Shown piece after piece: positions 1-13,813 of a stretch of DNA of 64,000 nucleotides. The first letter of the stretch is position 1. Every line of letters starts with the position of its first letter. The position numbers were made by a program, and so were the translations under genes. The notes under the pieces are model-generated. The model saw only the letters and a list, made by a program, of their open reading frames with translations. It was not told the DNA's origin and did no database searches. This DNA is from Chionis minor. Its lineage: Eukaryota > Chordata > Aves > Charadriiformes > Chionididae. Where the stretch lies: positions 324,870-388,869 of the forward strand of contig VZSF01003484.1 in assembly GCA_013398295.1 (NCBI GenBank), in the 5' to 3' direction.

Positions 1-1981
1 CCAAGAGCAAGAAAGCACAAGAAAAAGGGTAAGGAAAAGATTTTTTTTCTCTTTAAAAAGACAGTAACTTGCTGTGCCCATGGAAACAATTTAAAGCAGT
101 GCACAGCATGAAAAACACAGCTAGGTACTGAGAAAAAATGTTTATCGTGGTTGCAGATTTCTTTCTTAGAGCCTTTTTTATAGTATAGAGGAAGACTTTG
201 AAAAGGTGAATTCTATTTCTTCAGAAGAGTACCCTCTTTTGGTCCTTGCCCTGCTGGTCTTGCAGTGGATCTGCTTCACTTGCCAAGTTTGATGTGGAAT
301 TCATATAGTTCAGAAGTCAAAATGTGGGACAATAAATGGAGACACTTGAACACTCGCAAAAAGTTAAAATGACCACATAAAAAACTCTGTACAACAATCC
401 CTGCAAGTCATTAACTCTTTTGGTTTCCTTTAGCACTCTTAGGGTCTTAAATTGAGAGTACTACAGGGTTTTGCAAATATATATCAAGTTATCACTATAG
501 TAGGTTGCTAAAGTATTGAAGAGTATTAGACAATAGACTCAGAGACAACAGAAATGTTTTTTTTCATCTATCATTTATGCTATTTTTGTGCAAGTTTCCT
601 ATGTGTTTATGTTTCACAAGTTGAAAGTTTTATATGTAAGTGATGTGTGATTTATTGTTTAAAAATGGTTAATAACCAGAGCTTTCTTTTTTTGTATTTA
701 TTAAGGATGATGGAGGATGGGAATAAAAGAAAAAAAAGATGAGTGTTTTATTTAGATAAATTATCCATAGCACTGAATTACTTATATTGTGCAAAGTAAC
801 ATTCAACTGAGTCAAAACCCTAAAGTTAATTTTGCCAGATAAACACCAAAAAGAGATTAAATATATCTTATTAACACATTTTGAGACTAAAGCATTCAGA
901 AAAGCATAGAGTATTGGTTTTATTAGTCAATAAAAGTATTCAGTTTAATTATTTTAAAATAAAATGCATTTGTGTCCAACCTTATAACCATGGAATGATA
1001 TAGTAAGAAAAATATATCATATGAAGCATTCCAAGTATTTTAAAGAATACCTTGAAGAAGCCTGTTTTATGTCATTAATACATAACAAAACAGAGAGAAC
1101 TAGGTTTGAATTTAAGGTATATGCTCTGAAGAGCGCATATCTGTCTGGTCATTAAATGAAAGTCCTTTCAGCAAACTGTAGGCCTGACATTCATTCAGAC
1201 ACTGAGCGGAGAATGCCAAAGATTTCAGTGAAGCCATATGCAGTGTCAACCCATCACTGTTCAGAAACAAGCACAATATTCTCAAAGTCTACACTCAGCA
1301 AAAGTAGCAGGTAAGTCAGTAAAAGACATTATTGCTGCTATCTGTGTGGGGAAACTCAATAGAGCATTTAAGATAATATGGGTAAAACTCAGTTTTGTAT
1401 GAAGTGTGTTTATTGACTGAATTCTGAGTGAGTTATTGAAAGCTGGATAAACTTCTTAAGAAAGACAATCGAGTTCCTTTGTACCAACTCTTCCCAGTAT
1501 CATCAGTTCACTCAACCAAGCCCTCTTTGTTCCAAAGAAAACAGCAGAGCACACAAAATAAACACCTTTTGAGGAAGGGGGAAATGTTGCTGTTATGAAG
1601 CATATTCCCAGAGGCCTGTCTAGCTTTCAAAATGCATGATGCTAACTTAGCTGAGTAGGAAAGTTATGAGTTATTTACTGCTGCTTAGCTCTTCCTTACC
1701 AGTTTACATATATTACGCTTGACTATATTGGTTAGTTCTCATATCTGCCTCAGGAAGCAGGCTTGGACCACTTTCTAATGAAATTAGTGCTTTATCCACT
1801 GATTCCTTCACTCAGTTTTATTGAACCACTTCAATAATAGACCACATACTGCAGATATCCGGTTAGAATAGTATTTTAAAGTCCATTAAAATAAAAGTGG
1901 AATGTACCACTAATGTTGACAGACTTAGAATCAAGTATGTAGTCGTGTCTTCTCCTGATACCATTTAAAAGTTTATAAATG
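1..1981. other. AT-rich non-coding DNA, no gene
   Basis: I see no gene or recognisable repeat here. The sequence is AT-rich, with short T and A runs near 40 and 560 and stop codons in all frames. It ends where the 3' end of a CR1 element begins. Confidence 0.6.
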
Positions 1982-3105
1982 ATCATAGAATCATAGAGTA
2001 ATCCAGGTTGGAAAGGGACCTGGAGAAGTCTCCAGTCCAAACTCCTGCTCAAAGTAGGATCAGCTCTGGGATCAGACCAGGTTGATCAGGGCTTTACACT
2101 GTTGGGTTTTGAAAACCTCCAAAGACAAATATTGCATAAAGTCACTAGGCAATCTACTCCACTTTTTGCATGTCCTCATAGGGAAAAAATATTTTACTTA
2201 CGTTCAGAACCTCGCTCATTTCAAGTTACGCAAATTTGGCAAGCATGGACTCTGTCTCCTCTTCCAGATAACGATATTGAACAGGACAGATACCAAATTA
2301 GACCACTTCAATACTGCTTTGTTACTGGCTTCCAGTAGAGTATGACCCACATATATGACCACATATGAGCCACTAACTGTTCAGTTTTTCACCCGTCTAG
2401 TTTGTTTGTGTGTTGAGTCTGTAATGTCTTAACTTGATACAAGAATATCTCAGGAGATAGTGTTGAAAGCCTTGTATAAATCAGGATAAATGACACTCAT
2501 TACCTCTCCCCTTGTCCACAAATCCAGTCATTATATCCTAGAAAGCAATCTGATTGGTCAGGCATGACTTAGCTTGGGTCAGCCTGTTTGATCCCATGGA
2601 CTTCTACAGATTTTCTCTAAAGTAGTCCTTAACTTGATCCTCATCCATTGCAAGTTGTTCTCCTCCTACTTCAACCTTGCCTTATGTCACTGGTGTTACT
2701 AAATCAGCAATTCCATTAGGCAACTGACCCACACTTTCCTTGGTCAATGTCTTAATACTGATGTAGCAGTGGAAACTCTTGTTGACCTTAACTTACCTTT
2801 AAGGCCTTACATGCAGCTAATTTTTGGCTATTCTAACACCATTCCTTCATGCACAGGCATTTTTTTAAAATGTCTCGTTTTTATTTATTTCTGCTTCTGC
2901 CTTCTATATGCTGCCTTTTTACATTGGAGCTCTGTCTTGAGTTGTCTGTTTTGCCAAGCCAGCCTCCTGGTACATCTGCTTATTTTAGTGACTATTGGGA
3001 TGAGTTGACACTGTAACTGTAGCATACAGTCTTCAAAGAGATGCCAGTTTTCCTGAGTTGTTTTGTGCTTCAGAGCTGCTTCCCATGGGATCCCACCTAC
3101 CACTT
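1982..3105 (-). mobile_element. Old CR1 LINE, 3' part, internally deleted
   Basis: A non-LTR retrotransposon of the chicken-repeat-1 (CR1) family, inserted on the minus strand. Its 3' terminus lies at 1982, where the plus strand reads ATCATAGAATCATAGA, the complement of the usual CR1 terminal microsatellite. It continues with the typical 'GGTTGGAAAGGGACCTGGAGA' 3' UTR. Regions matching the CR1 polymerase 3' half follow up to about 2310. From about 2370 the match resumes in a more 5' part of the polymerase, around the 'AATCCAGTCATTATATCCTAGAA' stretch, so several hundred bases of the middle of the reverse transcriptase seem to be missing. It ends near 3105 in the segment between endonuclease and reverse transcriptase. 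Divergence is high, with many indels, so the copy is old and dead. Confidence 0.8.
2885..3103 (-). pseudogene. CR1 ORF2 remnant, endonuclease-reverse transcriptase linker
   Basis: A 72-codon open stretch inside the old CR1. It retains the linker seen in CR1 ORF2 between endonuclease and reverse transcriptase: a PWEAAL block near the start, then a tryptophan-phenylalanine helix (NWHLFED), then an IPIVTK block and the basic RRLAWQNRQL and KKAAYRR segments. CR1 elements have equivalent blocks in this order. No catalytic motif lies in this piece. The surrounding frame is broken by stops and deletions, so this is a fossil and not a gene. Confidence 0.7.
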
Positions 3106-4084
3106 TTCCGATTACAATTGCAATTACATTTATGATTGACTAATATCAGAAAACTACGTTGTGAAACAGATGCTTAGATGTGGAGACAGATGGAATCCTG
3201 TCATAGTATTATTTCTTCTGTTTTAGAAATATCTGGCTTTTCTTTTCTTGCATGCTAAACGTCAATTTTCAGATGCACTTTTCTCATTCACAGTTTGAAC
3301 TATATTTTCAAAAGAATTTTTTTTCTCCAAATAAAATAAATTATTATTTATCCCAGCTTCTGATACGACAGTAATAAAATTGAGATACCCTTTTTTCATC
3401 TGGTTGCTGCTAGTTGAACATTTTCTGTTTATCCACATAACAATGCATACAGCTATACTATGCCTCCACCTTATTGACATAAGTTGTATCCTTGGTCATC
3501 TAGCCTGTGCTGCAACTCTGATTTGGCTCCCAGTGAATGTGTATGTTTTGCTGTATATGTGTGTTTTAAGCCTTGAACCACGTTAACAGCATTTGAAAGA
3601 CTGACTGCTAGAAAAGGCACTCTTTTTCTTTTTAGTTTTTAAACAACTTTCTCCTGCATTTGTTTTTTTCTGGGTAATAGAGGTGACCGTGTTATGCTCA
3701 GCATTATTCCTCCTGCCTGTGCTCCACCCTACCATATGCTACTTCTCGCTCTTTTGCAGTGGAGACCTGTAATCGTTAAACGCACTGCACCTGAAAGATG
3801 TTGCCATGTAATGTGGTATAATTGCTGTCTCAATGAGACCATACTTTTCTCTGTTACCGTTATTCTGCCACAGTCATCCTGACCCATAGTGTCAGCTATT
3901 CATCTGTTGTGTAGCAGAGAAAGGCGTACCACTACTTCTTTCACTATGCCTAGCAGAGTGAAATCTAGTGTAGCCAAACTCTATGTACTTTCCACTGTAT
4001 AAAATTCATGTAGTAACAGTGATGGAGGAGTTATGTAAAACAAGAGAAGAGGCTCTACTGCATCACTATAGCATAATCTAGCTA
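3106..4084. other. Non-coding, no recognised repeat
   Basis: Nothing I can assign. Short chance frames occur, for example 3380-3586 and 3694-3882, without codon structure or similarity that I recognise. Confidence 0.5.
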
Positions 4085-4196
4085 CGGGGTTTTGAGCAAC
4101 CCAGTCTAGTGGAAGATGTCCCTACCCATGGCAGGGGGGTTGGAACTAGATGATCTTTAAGGTCCATTCCAACCTAAACTATTCTATGATTCTATG
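4085..4196 (+). mobile_element. CR1 LINE 3' end fragment
   Basis: About 110 bp of a CR1 3' end in plus orientation. It runs from the 'TTTTGAGCAACCCAGTCTAG' segment through 'CATGGCAGGGGGGTTGGAAC' and 'GATGATCTTTAAGGTCC' to the terminal TTCTATGATTCTATG repeat at 4181-4196. This is the usual very short, 5'-truncated CR1 product of target-primed reverse transcription. It has no coding capacity. Identity to the CR1 3' end is high enough for a confident call. Confidence 0.9.
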
Positions 4197-7100
4197 TCTC
4201 AGGAAATGGTCATTCTATTTGTGCAATTTGGCTGGCCTTTCTCTACACCTTGTATCTTAAGAGACATTGTTCAAGCAAACCCCAAGCTCTCAAACCCACT
4301 ACACTGTATGTTTAGTTTCTTCTTTCAATGAAAAATCTAAAGTGGGAGCTGTCCAGAAGATAATGCAAAGCAGAAGATGTAGGTTCTCATTTAATAGTTC
4401 AATGAGAGTGACAAAAAGTTTGTATCCTAGCAAGGATGCTTGCTCGATATTTTGCAACTCGGAGTCTGAAAGCTTCTGGATGGTGACATGATTAGGAACA
4501 GAGGTTGTTTCCTCATTGCAAATACAACTTCCAAAGAATTACACCTATGTTTATCACCTTTATTGTAGTGACAGAAGAGAAGAAATGAGAGATGATGGCA
4601 GCTGATATTTACTCTGTTGGCACTAATTCTGTATTTATAAAATATAGATATAGAATATATTTGTAGTTATACCTATTTTCTGGGGATAATAATAGGGAGG
4701 TTTTCTCTTTGTTCTTGCAGCTATTTCCCCTCTAACCACCAGCAGACTTCAGTAATTCCCTCATTTATGTAAAAAGGAGATTAGAATTGTGGGATGCACC
4801 TACCCCAGAGGTTTTACACAGACATTCACAGTTAAAATATATCAGTAAAATACTTGGATATCAGCAAGCGAAGAATACTTTGCTGTACAGGGTAAGTGCT
4901 TTTTTTACTCATATAGGACTAGTGTCACTATTTATTTGTATACAATTTGAAGACTCAATCCAGAGAACAAATTGTTTGTTAGGCATTGTTCAGCCAATGG
5001 AAATTGGTGATACAGTTGGTTCATTCGGTCCTTGTTCCTGAGTATATCATTCTGTCTATCCTACAAGGACTTCTTTAGGGCAAGTCTCAGTTACTGGAAA
5101 TATTTGTTGACTTTTTATTCACACATCTTCAAAAATACAGAGAAAATTAAAGATGATCAGAAGACTATTACTCTTTGCTGCAGTATCTTATAAAATTTTG
5201 TATTTGTTCTCCCTGAAGTAGGTAATGTTTGCTTGATTCTAGCATGAAAAAAGTCTTGATAAGCAGTTTCCCAAGAATGTTTCCGAATATGAATTTCAGA
5301 TTAAAAACTAGTTCAGTAACTACTTAAGGGACTTAAATATTCCTGTCAAAGCAGATGTACTAACCTCTAGAAATCTTAGCATAGTGGTTAACATGCTGAG
5401 ATGGTTATTCAGAAAACATGCTGAAACCTGAGAAGCTCACACAAAGTAAAATTGCTACACTACCTGAAGGACTGTCTCTATGAAGAGCAATTAAATCACC
5501 TAATATTCATCCTCTGTAGTATAAATCCTGCAGACCCACTGTCTTAATTAATTTTCCCTCTGTTTCCATATCTGCATGCAAGTTATCCTTCCCTAGATAA
5601 AATATTCCAACATCCATTTGATTGCTGGTTCTACTCACTTTCTTAATATTAAACGTGGTTAAAAGTTATGCTACAGGGACCTTGTTGCATTTGGAAAAGA
5701 AAGTAAAACAAAACCCCTAGTCTTGATTCTTCTGTGCTAAGGGGTATATCACCTTACCCAGCAGTACTTTTGCAATACATAGGGTGAAAATGGATCCTGT
5801 CAGTGTAGGCTACATAAACTCAGTTACCTTTAAATTGTTCCTATTTTTAGAATTCTGTCTTACAATTGTTGTTAAAATGTAGAAGTAAAATATGATAGCA
5901 GCTCAGCTGTTCTGGCTCTAGTTTTACTGTGAACAAGAGAAATACTGAAGAATATTGCTGATAGACTACCATGCAACAAAGCTGACAGACTTCTGTCTCT
6001 GCACGAAGTATTTCTGCTGGTGCCCATGGTGTAATCATGACATTCATGATGTTTTCAGATTTCTACAGTGCTGCTTTTTCCCCCCTCTTCCTTTCTTTGA
6101 TTTCCCCTGAGGAGACCTTTTTCTGGCTGGCAAGTTATGTCATTAATCTTTTTTTTTACTCCATGACCACTCATCATTTCTGTATTGCCTCTTCTTTATA
6201 TGACAATCACACCACCACAGATGTCATCTCACCAGATTTCTCTAGGGATATGCTGGGCTTTCAGACTGAAATGACAGTCACCATCAGTTAGACTTAAGCT
6301 GCAACAAAGTGGAGGAGGATGAGGAAGTCATACGCTGAATCTCACACATTGAAGGGGAAAATAGGCTCATTACATGAACACAGATGACATTACAGATATA
6401 CACACCTAGAACTCTGTAATGTGTAAATCAAACATTAATATATGGTACTTTTGTAATTCAAACTCTGAACTTGTCACAGAATCAGTCATCACAAATCCAG
6501 GTCTATCTTACATGTTAACTTTGTCCAGATGGCAGGTAATATTTCCTGGCTTCCTATCTCCATAATAAATTGCTGATGTCTTCCTGATGGCATATAAAGC
6601 AAAAGAAATCAAATACTGCATGCAGCGTTGTTGCAGGCTGTGACAGTTGAACATCAAAGTTTTTTTCACTGCATACAGTTTTGTAGCCTCTCTCTGAAGA
6701 ACGGATAAACTTACTCTTGGTGCTTTTTAGAGACGAAAGGGAGTTTTCCACAAGCATTTAAACTCACAGTGTAAACTGAAAAAGCAGTAGCTATTTCACT
6801 GACTTTCAGATTACCATAATAAGTTCAATAGCATGCAATCCAGCTCAAGACATGTTTAAGTGTGCAGTAACAAAATTTTGATGCTAATCATTGTCACCAG
6901 CATTCGTGGAAAGTCTAAACTAGGGTGGTGATCTCCTGATTTAAGAAAATTAGAGAGCTTGGTCATACAAAAGCAAAATAACTTACATCATTTGTAGGAG
7001 TTTCAGGGTGTAAACTGATTGTGCAGATATAGGTTATTTGATAACCTAGCCAGGAGGAAGTCATGCCCACTTACTTTTCTGGGACTTTATTCAGTAGAAA

Positions 7101-10100
7101 TGACTTTGTGAACAGGGGAAAAAATGACTTGTAATGCTCACAGCACACTTTCTATTGTGAGCAGTATTTTTCCCAGTTGATGAAACCATAGGTTAGCCCT
7201 GTCACGCAAATTTGCTAGTACATCTGCTTGCCCAGAACATGGACAGATATGTGCAGGGAAAGCTTTGCTTATTTGTGCAGATGTGCCTGAAGCTGGAAGT
7301 GACTTAGCTGAATACACTAAAAGAAATAGAGCTACATACTTAAAGGTAAAGATATTTAAAGATAAGGCTAAACCAGAATTTTGGCAAAATTCTGTTAAAA
7401 TCCATGAACCCGATTTATATCTCCTAGAGTCTTAGACTCCTCTCCTGTATGAATATCATCCAACGACTTATTTTTCTGACTTAGAACACACCATGTTTAA
7501 TGGCAATTTGTACCACAGTGCTGAGTTCAATGTAGTTTCCCGTTACACATTTTAAGTTAGATGACTGGATTTAGCACTGTGCAAGCAACTGAAGGAACTT
7601 CCAGTGCTACAAAAAGAGGAGAAATCACTGAAAAGGAAAGTAATTTTAAAACAGCTGTCAAAGTATAGGGTTTTTTTATAAAAACACTTTTCCAAATGAC
7701 AGAGCCTTTCTAGCAATGAGAGCAATGTGGCCATCTTAAATTTAATTTACCTTGACAACATTTTTGTCCTGACCTTAAAGCATTGTTTAATACACCTCTC
7801 CAACATCCTGTATCTTGATGAGAGTGTCTTTAATAATAGATGGTGTTTGTTCTTACTTACAAACCTAAGGGCATGGCTTGGACTTTGATATTGTTTATTT
7901 TCTCTTTATGCAACTACAGATTTAGTGAGACTGAAAACAAATCACTGTAAGAAAATGCAGGCAGACATATTTTGCACTATGTTGCTACCAAGCATTGTAA
8001 TGAACAGAGAATGACAGCAAGACTTCTCCAATTTTTGTTTTCAGCATGCAAATTAAACAATCTCTCTGGTCTTCTAGCACCAATTCTTCCTTCTTTAAGG
8101 ATGCTTGTAACACCTGGATGAACACAATGGTTTTGTGTGTTTGCTCATGAACACACAAGTATTAGACTTCCAAAACCTTTCAACAATTTAGTTGCAGTGT
8201 GTAAAGTTTAACTTTGCATGTTTATGTCTAAAATTTATCAGCTTGTTAAATTGCACTTCTTTATTGATAGACTTACACGACTCATTCCAAAGCAGTCAAA
8301 CAGTACATAGTGTAATGCAGGACAAGCCCAAGTAGTTAAACCAGTAAAGATACAATGTATGCTTCTCGAATAACAACTATTTTCATGGGATTTTATAAGG
8401 GTAGGTGTGCAGGCTCCTGTTTGCATTAAAGCCTAGCCAAATCCATAAAATGAAAACAAAGTTAAACAACTTCACAAAAGACAGAAATAGCCTTTTAAAG
8501 ATTCACAGGAGTACTTTTTCTGTGTCTAATCTAAGCAGCCATGATGGCGAGATTGATGGGCACTGGCAGAGATGCATTTCATGAGGCAGCTGTCTGCTCA
8601 ATGGTATTAGAATGGAGCTATCTGTCTTCATTGTGCTCCATTAACATGCCCCTCAGATCTATCAGGAAAATGTCTACAGTCCTACTTTATAAATTATTAC
8701 CTCTGACAGTTAAATATTTTAGACCATATTTAGGAATATTGCTCCCTGATAGTTCTTCATTCGCCTACATATTTTTACAGTTTAATTTCCATGCTGACTT
8801 AAAAATACAGAAAAAGATGTTTTGGGATTTTTTTCTAATATAAGGGTATTTGTCATCTGTGTGTGGTAAAATGATTATGCACTTACTTGACTTCAACAGT
8901 GCAATGTATAGAAATGTGTTCCATGTCAGAAAAAGATAGGTGTTTACTAACCAGGATACATCTTTTTTAAAGATAGATTTGCCTGCAACAATTCATTTAA
9001 AGATGAACAATCAGTATAGGTTTACAATTGCTTTCAGTGCTGAACATAAAGCAGACATCTGACTCAGTCATTTTGTTAGCGTTTGCTTAGCTTTGGGATG
9101 TCTTCAATTTTACAGTTTTTTTGTTCCCATGAATTACATTCTATTAATCAGGTTTGAAAAATACTGGCATATGCCAGCCTTCATAGAAAAGAAAGATTTT
9201 AAAGAAGCCATGGTATTCTAGCTTACTGTCTTTGCCTTGAAGACAAGATAGGCTTTTGTACCATGAAATGTTTTTCAATTTATGTTTACTTCAATGCCCT
9301 CTAACTAATCATCAGGCTAATTTTAATTTCCTAACACTGTTGTATTGCTCGCTCTGTATGATAATGTCAGTAGTCCAGGTGAGACTTCGAAAAGAGCCCC
9401 AAGTGCTCAGAGATATACAGATATTTCCTTCAAAGTCCCACTTAGATAACCTTGTTCCTTTTTTTTTTTTTAAAGCTGCTTTCTAGCCCATTTCGTGAAG
9501 CATGAAAACAATAGGAAAAAGATTAATGATATGATATAGACAAGTTCCAGACCAGAAGGTTATCAACTGCACTGATTAGACACAAGGGAGAGTAGCTAGG
9601 AGGAGTATAGCTAATAAGCAAAAGGGCATAAAAAAGAAGTATACATGGAAAAAATATAACTTGATAATTTAGTGAGCTATAACCAAGGAATTTAGTTTTA
9701 ATGCAGCTGAAGAAAGAAAATGTAGAAAAATAATCACAGAAACACTACTAAAACAATATGAACAGATGTCTGTGAGATATGCTTACAGGAGAAAACCTAA
9801 CCTAACTTAACCTGAATGACTGATTTTAGAACACCACGTAACTAGCTAGTTCTACTCTAAGCTATATAACACATCCATCGCAGCTGGGGGAAGCTAAAAG
9901 GTTGAAAAAGTGAGAAGAATGTGGTACTTCGATGAGGGAGTGTGTTAAAATCTTGTATTTATAGCACCAACACATCTTGCTAGTCACTTTTCTTTGCTCC
10001 TGCACCTAAGGAGAGTATAAATTAAAGAAACTTTGTTCACCTTGAGTTTTAAAGTTTTGAAGCCATGATCAACTTCCCTTTGAGTGCATTTCCTAACAAA

Positions 10101-13100
10101 TATATTCTATTGGTATATAATCCATCAAATTTGTCAGCATACAGTTTAGATGAGTAGTACTGAATGTTAAGCATTTTTAAAGCCTTAACTTTTTAGTGTG
10201 TGACTGCAGCTTATAAGTGCACTGTAACACTAAAGTAAAAAAACCACCAAATATTTTCTTCCTTCCATGTACAGTAAGTTATATCTAAATTTAGTTCCTT
10301 AATAAGGAAAAGATTTTTGCTTCTGGAATAGCACAGCTTGCAACATTAAGCATATACAGCATTTAGAAAAGTGCCCACAGATGTAGGTGCCTTTGTTTTA
10401 CCAATCATTATGTAAACTCAAGTAGGCCAGTGAAGATGATGATAAAATTCATGAATGCAAGCTTGCTAAATCTTGAGAACGGAGCTGTTAAAAATGAATC
10501 AGTAGATGACCCTATTATCCTTTCATGGAAAAGCCTGTTGCTAATATTTTTAAATCATTATTTGTTCAGACTTATTTCAAAGATGATTTAAAAATAGCAA
10601 TTTCAAGACAGGTAGGTGAATTTCATGACACAAAAAGGAAGAGTTCTAAATGAAAACAGATACCATATTTTGATTACTAAAAAAAAAATCTAGATCAAAT
10701 CAAAATAATTGCTTTTTTTAAGATATATTTTATTTTGCTGTTTAGAAATTAGTTCTACCAATAAAATAAAAAAAAAATCCCTGGGACTGAATAGTTATTA
10801 ACAACTGGTTTGGGACAATGGAGATTACACTCTTCATATCAAGACCATAATTAATCTTGAACGTTTAGCCATAAGAAACAGGAAAACCACAACCTGCACA
10901 GGCCTTCTTCAATAGCTATTTCAACTTCAAAGCTATTTTCAACTCTATTTCAACAGCTATTCACTATTTGCTTCAGTGGAAAGCTAGAAGTTTGTTTGTT
11001 TGTTGTTTGTTTGTTTGTTTGTTTTTTGTTGAAACTGGACCTACATGATCTGAATCTTTCCAGTTTATTATAAGGATGTTATCCATACTCTTTGCCACTC
11101 TGGGCTTCACTACTTCTCTTCTTGCCTCAGCAAGCTGCTTGAAAAGGCATATGGGGGAGCAGAGCTGATCTACATAGGAGTGTAGCACTGACTATATTAG
11201 GACAGGCTACACCCAGGTCATCCAGCATCTTGCTTTAGAAATCAGAGAATACTAATACCAAGGGTTGATTATACATTACTGAGCATGAGAGCAGGCCAAG
11301 CACTTCCACAGAAATCTCACCCTGCTCCCACTCACATATGACAAAGCTGGTGTGTTCTTACTGGTTGAAATATAATGGGGATACAAAAATCAAACCCTTT
11401 ATAGTTTTTTCCCTATCTTGTTTAAAGAGAGCCTTAACAAATGACTGCAACAACCAGTGGCATCCATTTAGTCTGTGTCTGAGGAACTTTGATCCTGATG
11501 TTAGTAAGGGCTGGGCTGTGAACAAGTGGGTTGTCCTCCTGGATCACAGGGCAACTGTTTGTCACCAAAAAAAACTTCATGCCTAATTAGCCACCTGATA
11601 CAATTGAATTAATACAATTAATTCAACTTAATGCCATGCTGGCAGAAGAAAAGGATATTTAACTGTGAGCAATGTTGATTGTGAGTGGAGTGTTAGACTT
11701 GTGAAAATCAGTGAGAATTTAGGAGCCTTGATAAGCAACTTTAAGTGAAATAGTGTTCACATTTAGCACACTGTGTCCTATCAAATCTACAAGTCTTTAG
11801 TAAATTGAGGCTAATTGTATGTCGTATTTGCTTACAGGTGAGCGTATCAAGCAACCATGACAAGACACTTTGGTGTTTCAACAAGGCAGTGAAATTACTA
11901 AATTCCTAGCATTTGTCTTAGTTTCAAGATCAACAACAGAAAACTGTCAACTGGTGAGAAATACTATTTCCTGTTCAAACGGTATAGAAAGGAGTTTAAT
12001 TTTATTATGATGACACACAGTAACTGCAAACCAGATCTAGAGACAGGTAATACCAAGGATTGTACAAACATACAAAGGGAAAAAAAAAACAACTTTGCCT
12101 CAGATGGCTTACAATAGGGATTGTAGAGAATATACAATTTAGAGAAGTTAAGGTAATAATTTAGCTACATCAAGATAACATCCAGTCTTGGGAAACTTAA
12201 AGGTAACTAATAAATCTGAGGTGACATCTGTCAGTCCTAGTGAATATGATTATTGCTAACCCATATCAGCTGAAGAAACAGGGGAGGTAGTTTTGAGGTT
12301 TGGAAGGGGAGTGTGGATTTTCATATATTCTGCTTCCACATTTTGTGTTCATGGAAATTACTAATACCTAAGGTGGCTAAAAATACTTTGTTGAGCAAAT
12401 CCCAGTGTTGCATACCCTGGAATACCAGAGGCATACTACGTTTTCTTTTTCTTTTTTTTTTTGGAGGATGTAGGTAAAAGAGGCATTAAGCTATCAAGGG
12501 AACACAACTAATTGGGAAATCAAGAAGAGATAATGATAGGCAAATACTGCAGCTTAGAAGTTCGAAAGCAGACTAGCCGGCAGCAGTTCCAGGGATTGCT
12601 TTGCAGTTACAAGATGAGCAGATGCAGAAATGTGAAAAAAAATAAAAGAGAGAACAGGGTAAATAGTGTTAGGAAAACTGTTTTAATTACATATGCACTT
12701 ACACTGTCACTGACTAACTGTTATAGCTACTTCTATTTTTAGAGTCCTATTCATATATTTGGGGGTAGGCATGTAATTACTCAGATATTAAATTGTTGAG
12801 ATACTGTGAATGATAACATGACCCCATGAATCACAACCAACCAAACTTTGCTCTATTATAGAGATGTTGAATGTGTGTCTTCAGCCAGCCCAGTCCAAAA
12901 TTCTTCATTTAACTCTTCTCATTGAACTTGGAGGTTCACCTCATTCTAAACCAGTATAATTGAGACACTGTACTCTTCATGTCTGTGTGCCTATGTAATG
13001 AAATATAAGAAAACTGGCAGAAAAGTGTGTCACGTAAACTGTGGTATTTTAAAGGTAAATATTGCAGAATTGCACTGGGTTTACAGTGCAAGTCTTACAA

Positions 13101-13256
13101 GACTTAAGATTATCACCATCTGACTGTTGTGCAGTCACGCACATTGTGTGAAATGATTTGTTGAAGTCTGCTGAACATAAATAGCAGCAAACAGCTCATT
13201 ACCATTTTATTCTACAGACGGTAACGTATGGGGTGTATGTGTATACGCGGCGGGGG
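4197..13256. other. Long AT-rich non-coding stretch
   Basis: About 9 kb without a gene that I can support. The longest open frame (8541-8843, 100 codons) has no recognisable motif and is probably chance. A CAAA/GTTT microsatellite lies at 10991-11027. Poly-A or poly-T tracts occur at about 9462-9472, 10680-10688 and 12449-12462. No LTR or clear CR1 piece is visible. Confidence 0.5.
10991..11027. repeat. (GTTT)n microsatellite
   Basis: Consecutive GTTT units with one interruption, on the plus strand. It is a simple-sequence repeat inside AT-rich DNA. Confidence 0.85.
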
Positions 13257-13307
13257 TGTCAGGGTTGAGCTGTCACAACCCAGCGCAGGGCAGGGCTGAG
13301 CCCCGCA

Positions 13308-13415
13308 GCCACCATGGCGGCGCCGCGGGGAAAGTCTGTGTCAGGAAGGGCAAAAGGCCGCTTGGCAGCCAGGGCTGAGGGGGAAAAGTGTGAGGAATGG
13401 CCCAGGGAGCCCTGA
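13308..13415 (+). other. Short frame with strong ATG context inside LTR
   Basis: GCCACCATGG at 13308-13317 is an exact vertebrate consensus start context. The frame from the ATG at 13314 runs about 33 codons to a TGA near 13415. The inverted LTR at 63000-63683 carries a similar start of frame on its minus strand (ATG near 63662) with the shared blocks PRGK, VS and LAARAE. I do not recognise the product. It may be an upstream frame of the LTR transcript or only shared ancestry without translation. Confidence 0.3.
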
Positions 13416-13782
13416 GGGGAAAGGGGGAGGAGGAGGGTGAAGAGCAGGGGAAGAAGGGGCTCCAGGTGCCCCGGCAGGGATCCCCTGTGGCCCCGATAGG
13501 GACCACACAGTCGTGGAGGCCTCTAGGCTGGAACAGGCTTATCCTGAAGGACTGCAGCCAAGCTGGAGCAGGAGAAGAGTGTGTGGAGGAAGAGGCAGCA
13601 GAGAGGGGCTGTTATGGTCTGACCACACCACATTCCCCATCACCCTGAGCTGCTCAGGGACAGGAGAGGTGGTAGAGGAATCAGGAATGAAGGAGTGAAG
13701 GTGATCCTGGGAAAAGGTGTGGGGCTAGGGGGAAGGTGTTTTAGCTTTTGTCTTTCTTTGTCACCATCCAAATTAGTTTTAT

Positions 13783-13813
13783 TTGGCAATAAATTAAATT
13801 AATTTTCCCCAAC
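13783..13813 (+). terminator. LTR polyadenylation region
   Basis: AATAAATTAAATTAATTTT follows the GGTGTTTTAG-TTTCTTTGTCACC segment. In this LTR type the AATAAA lies about 150 bp before the 3' end, consistent with a polyadenylation signal at the R/U5 boundary. The equivalent site is where a CR1 element interrupted the LTR at 47.5 kb. Confidence 0.5.

Noticed and set aside
8541..8843. 100-codon open frame on the plus strand
   Set aside because: No recognisable domain, AT-driven composition, no splice or promoter context. A frame of this length is expected by chance in 64 kb.
9795..9812. CCTAACCTAACTTAACC as an interstitial telomere-like repeat
   Set aside because: The unit is CCTAA rather than the vertebrate CCCTAA and lasts only three copies.
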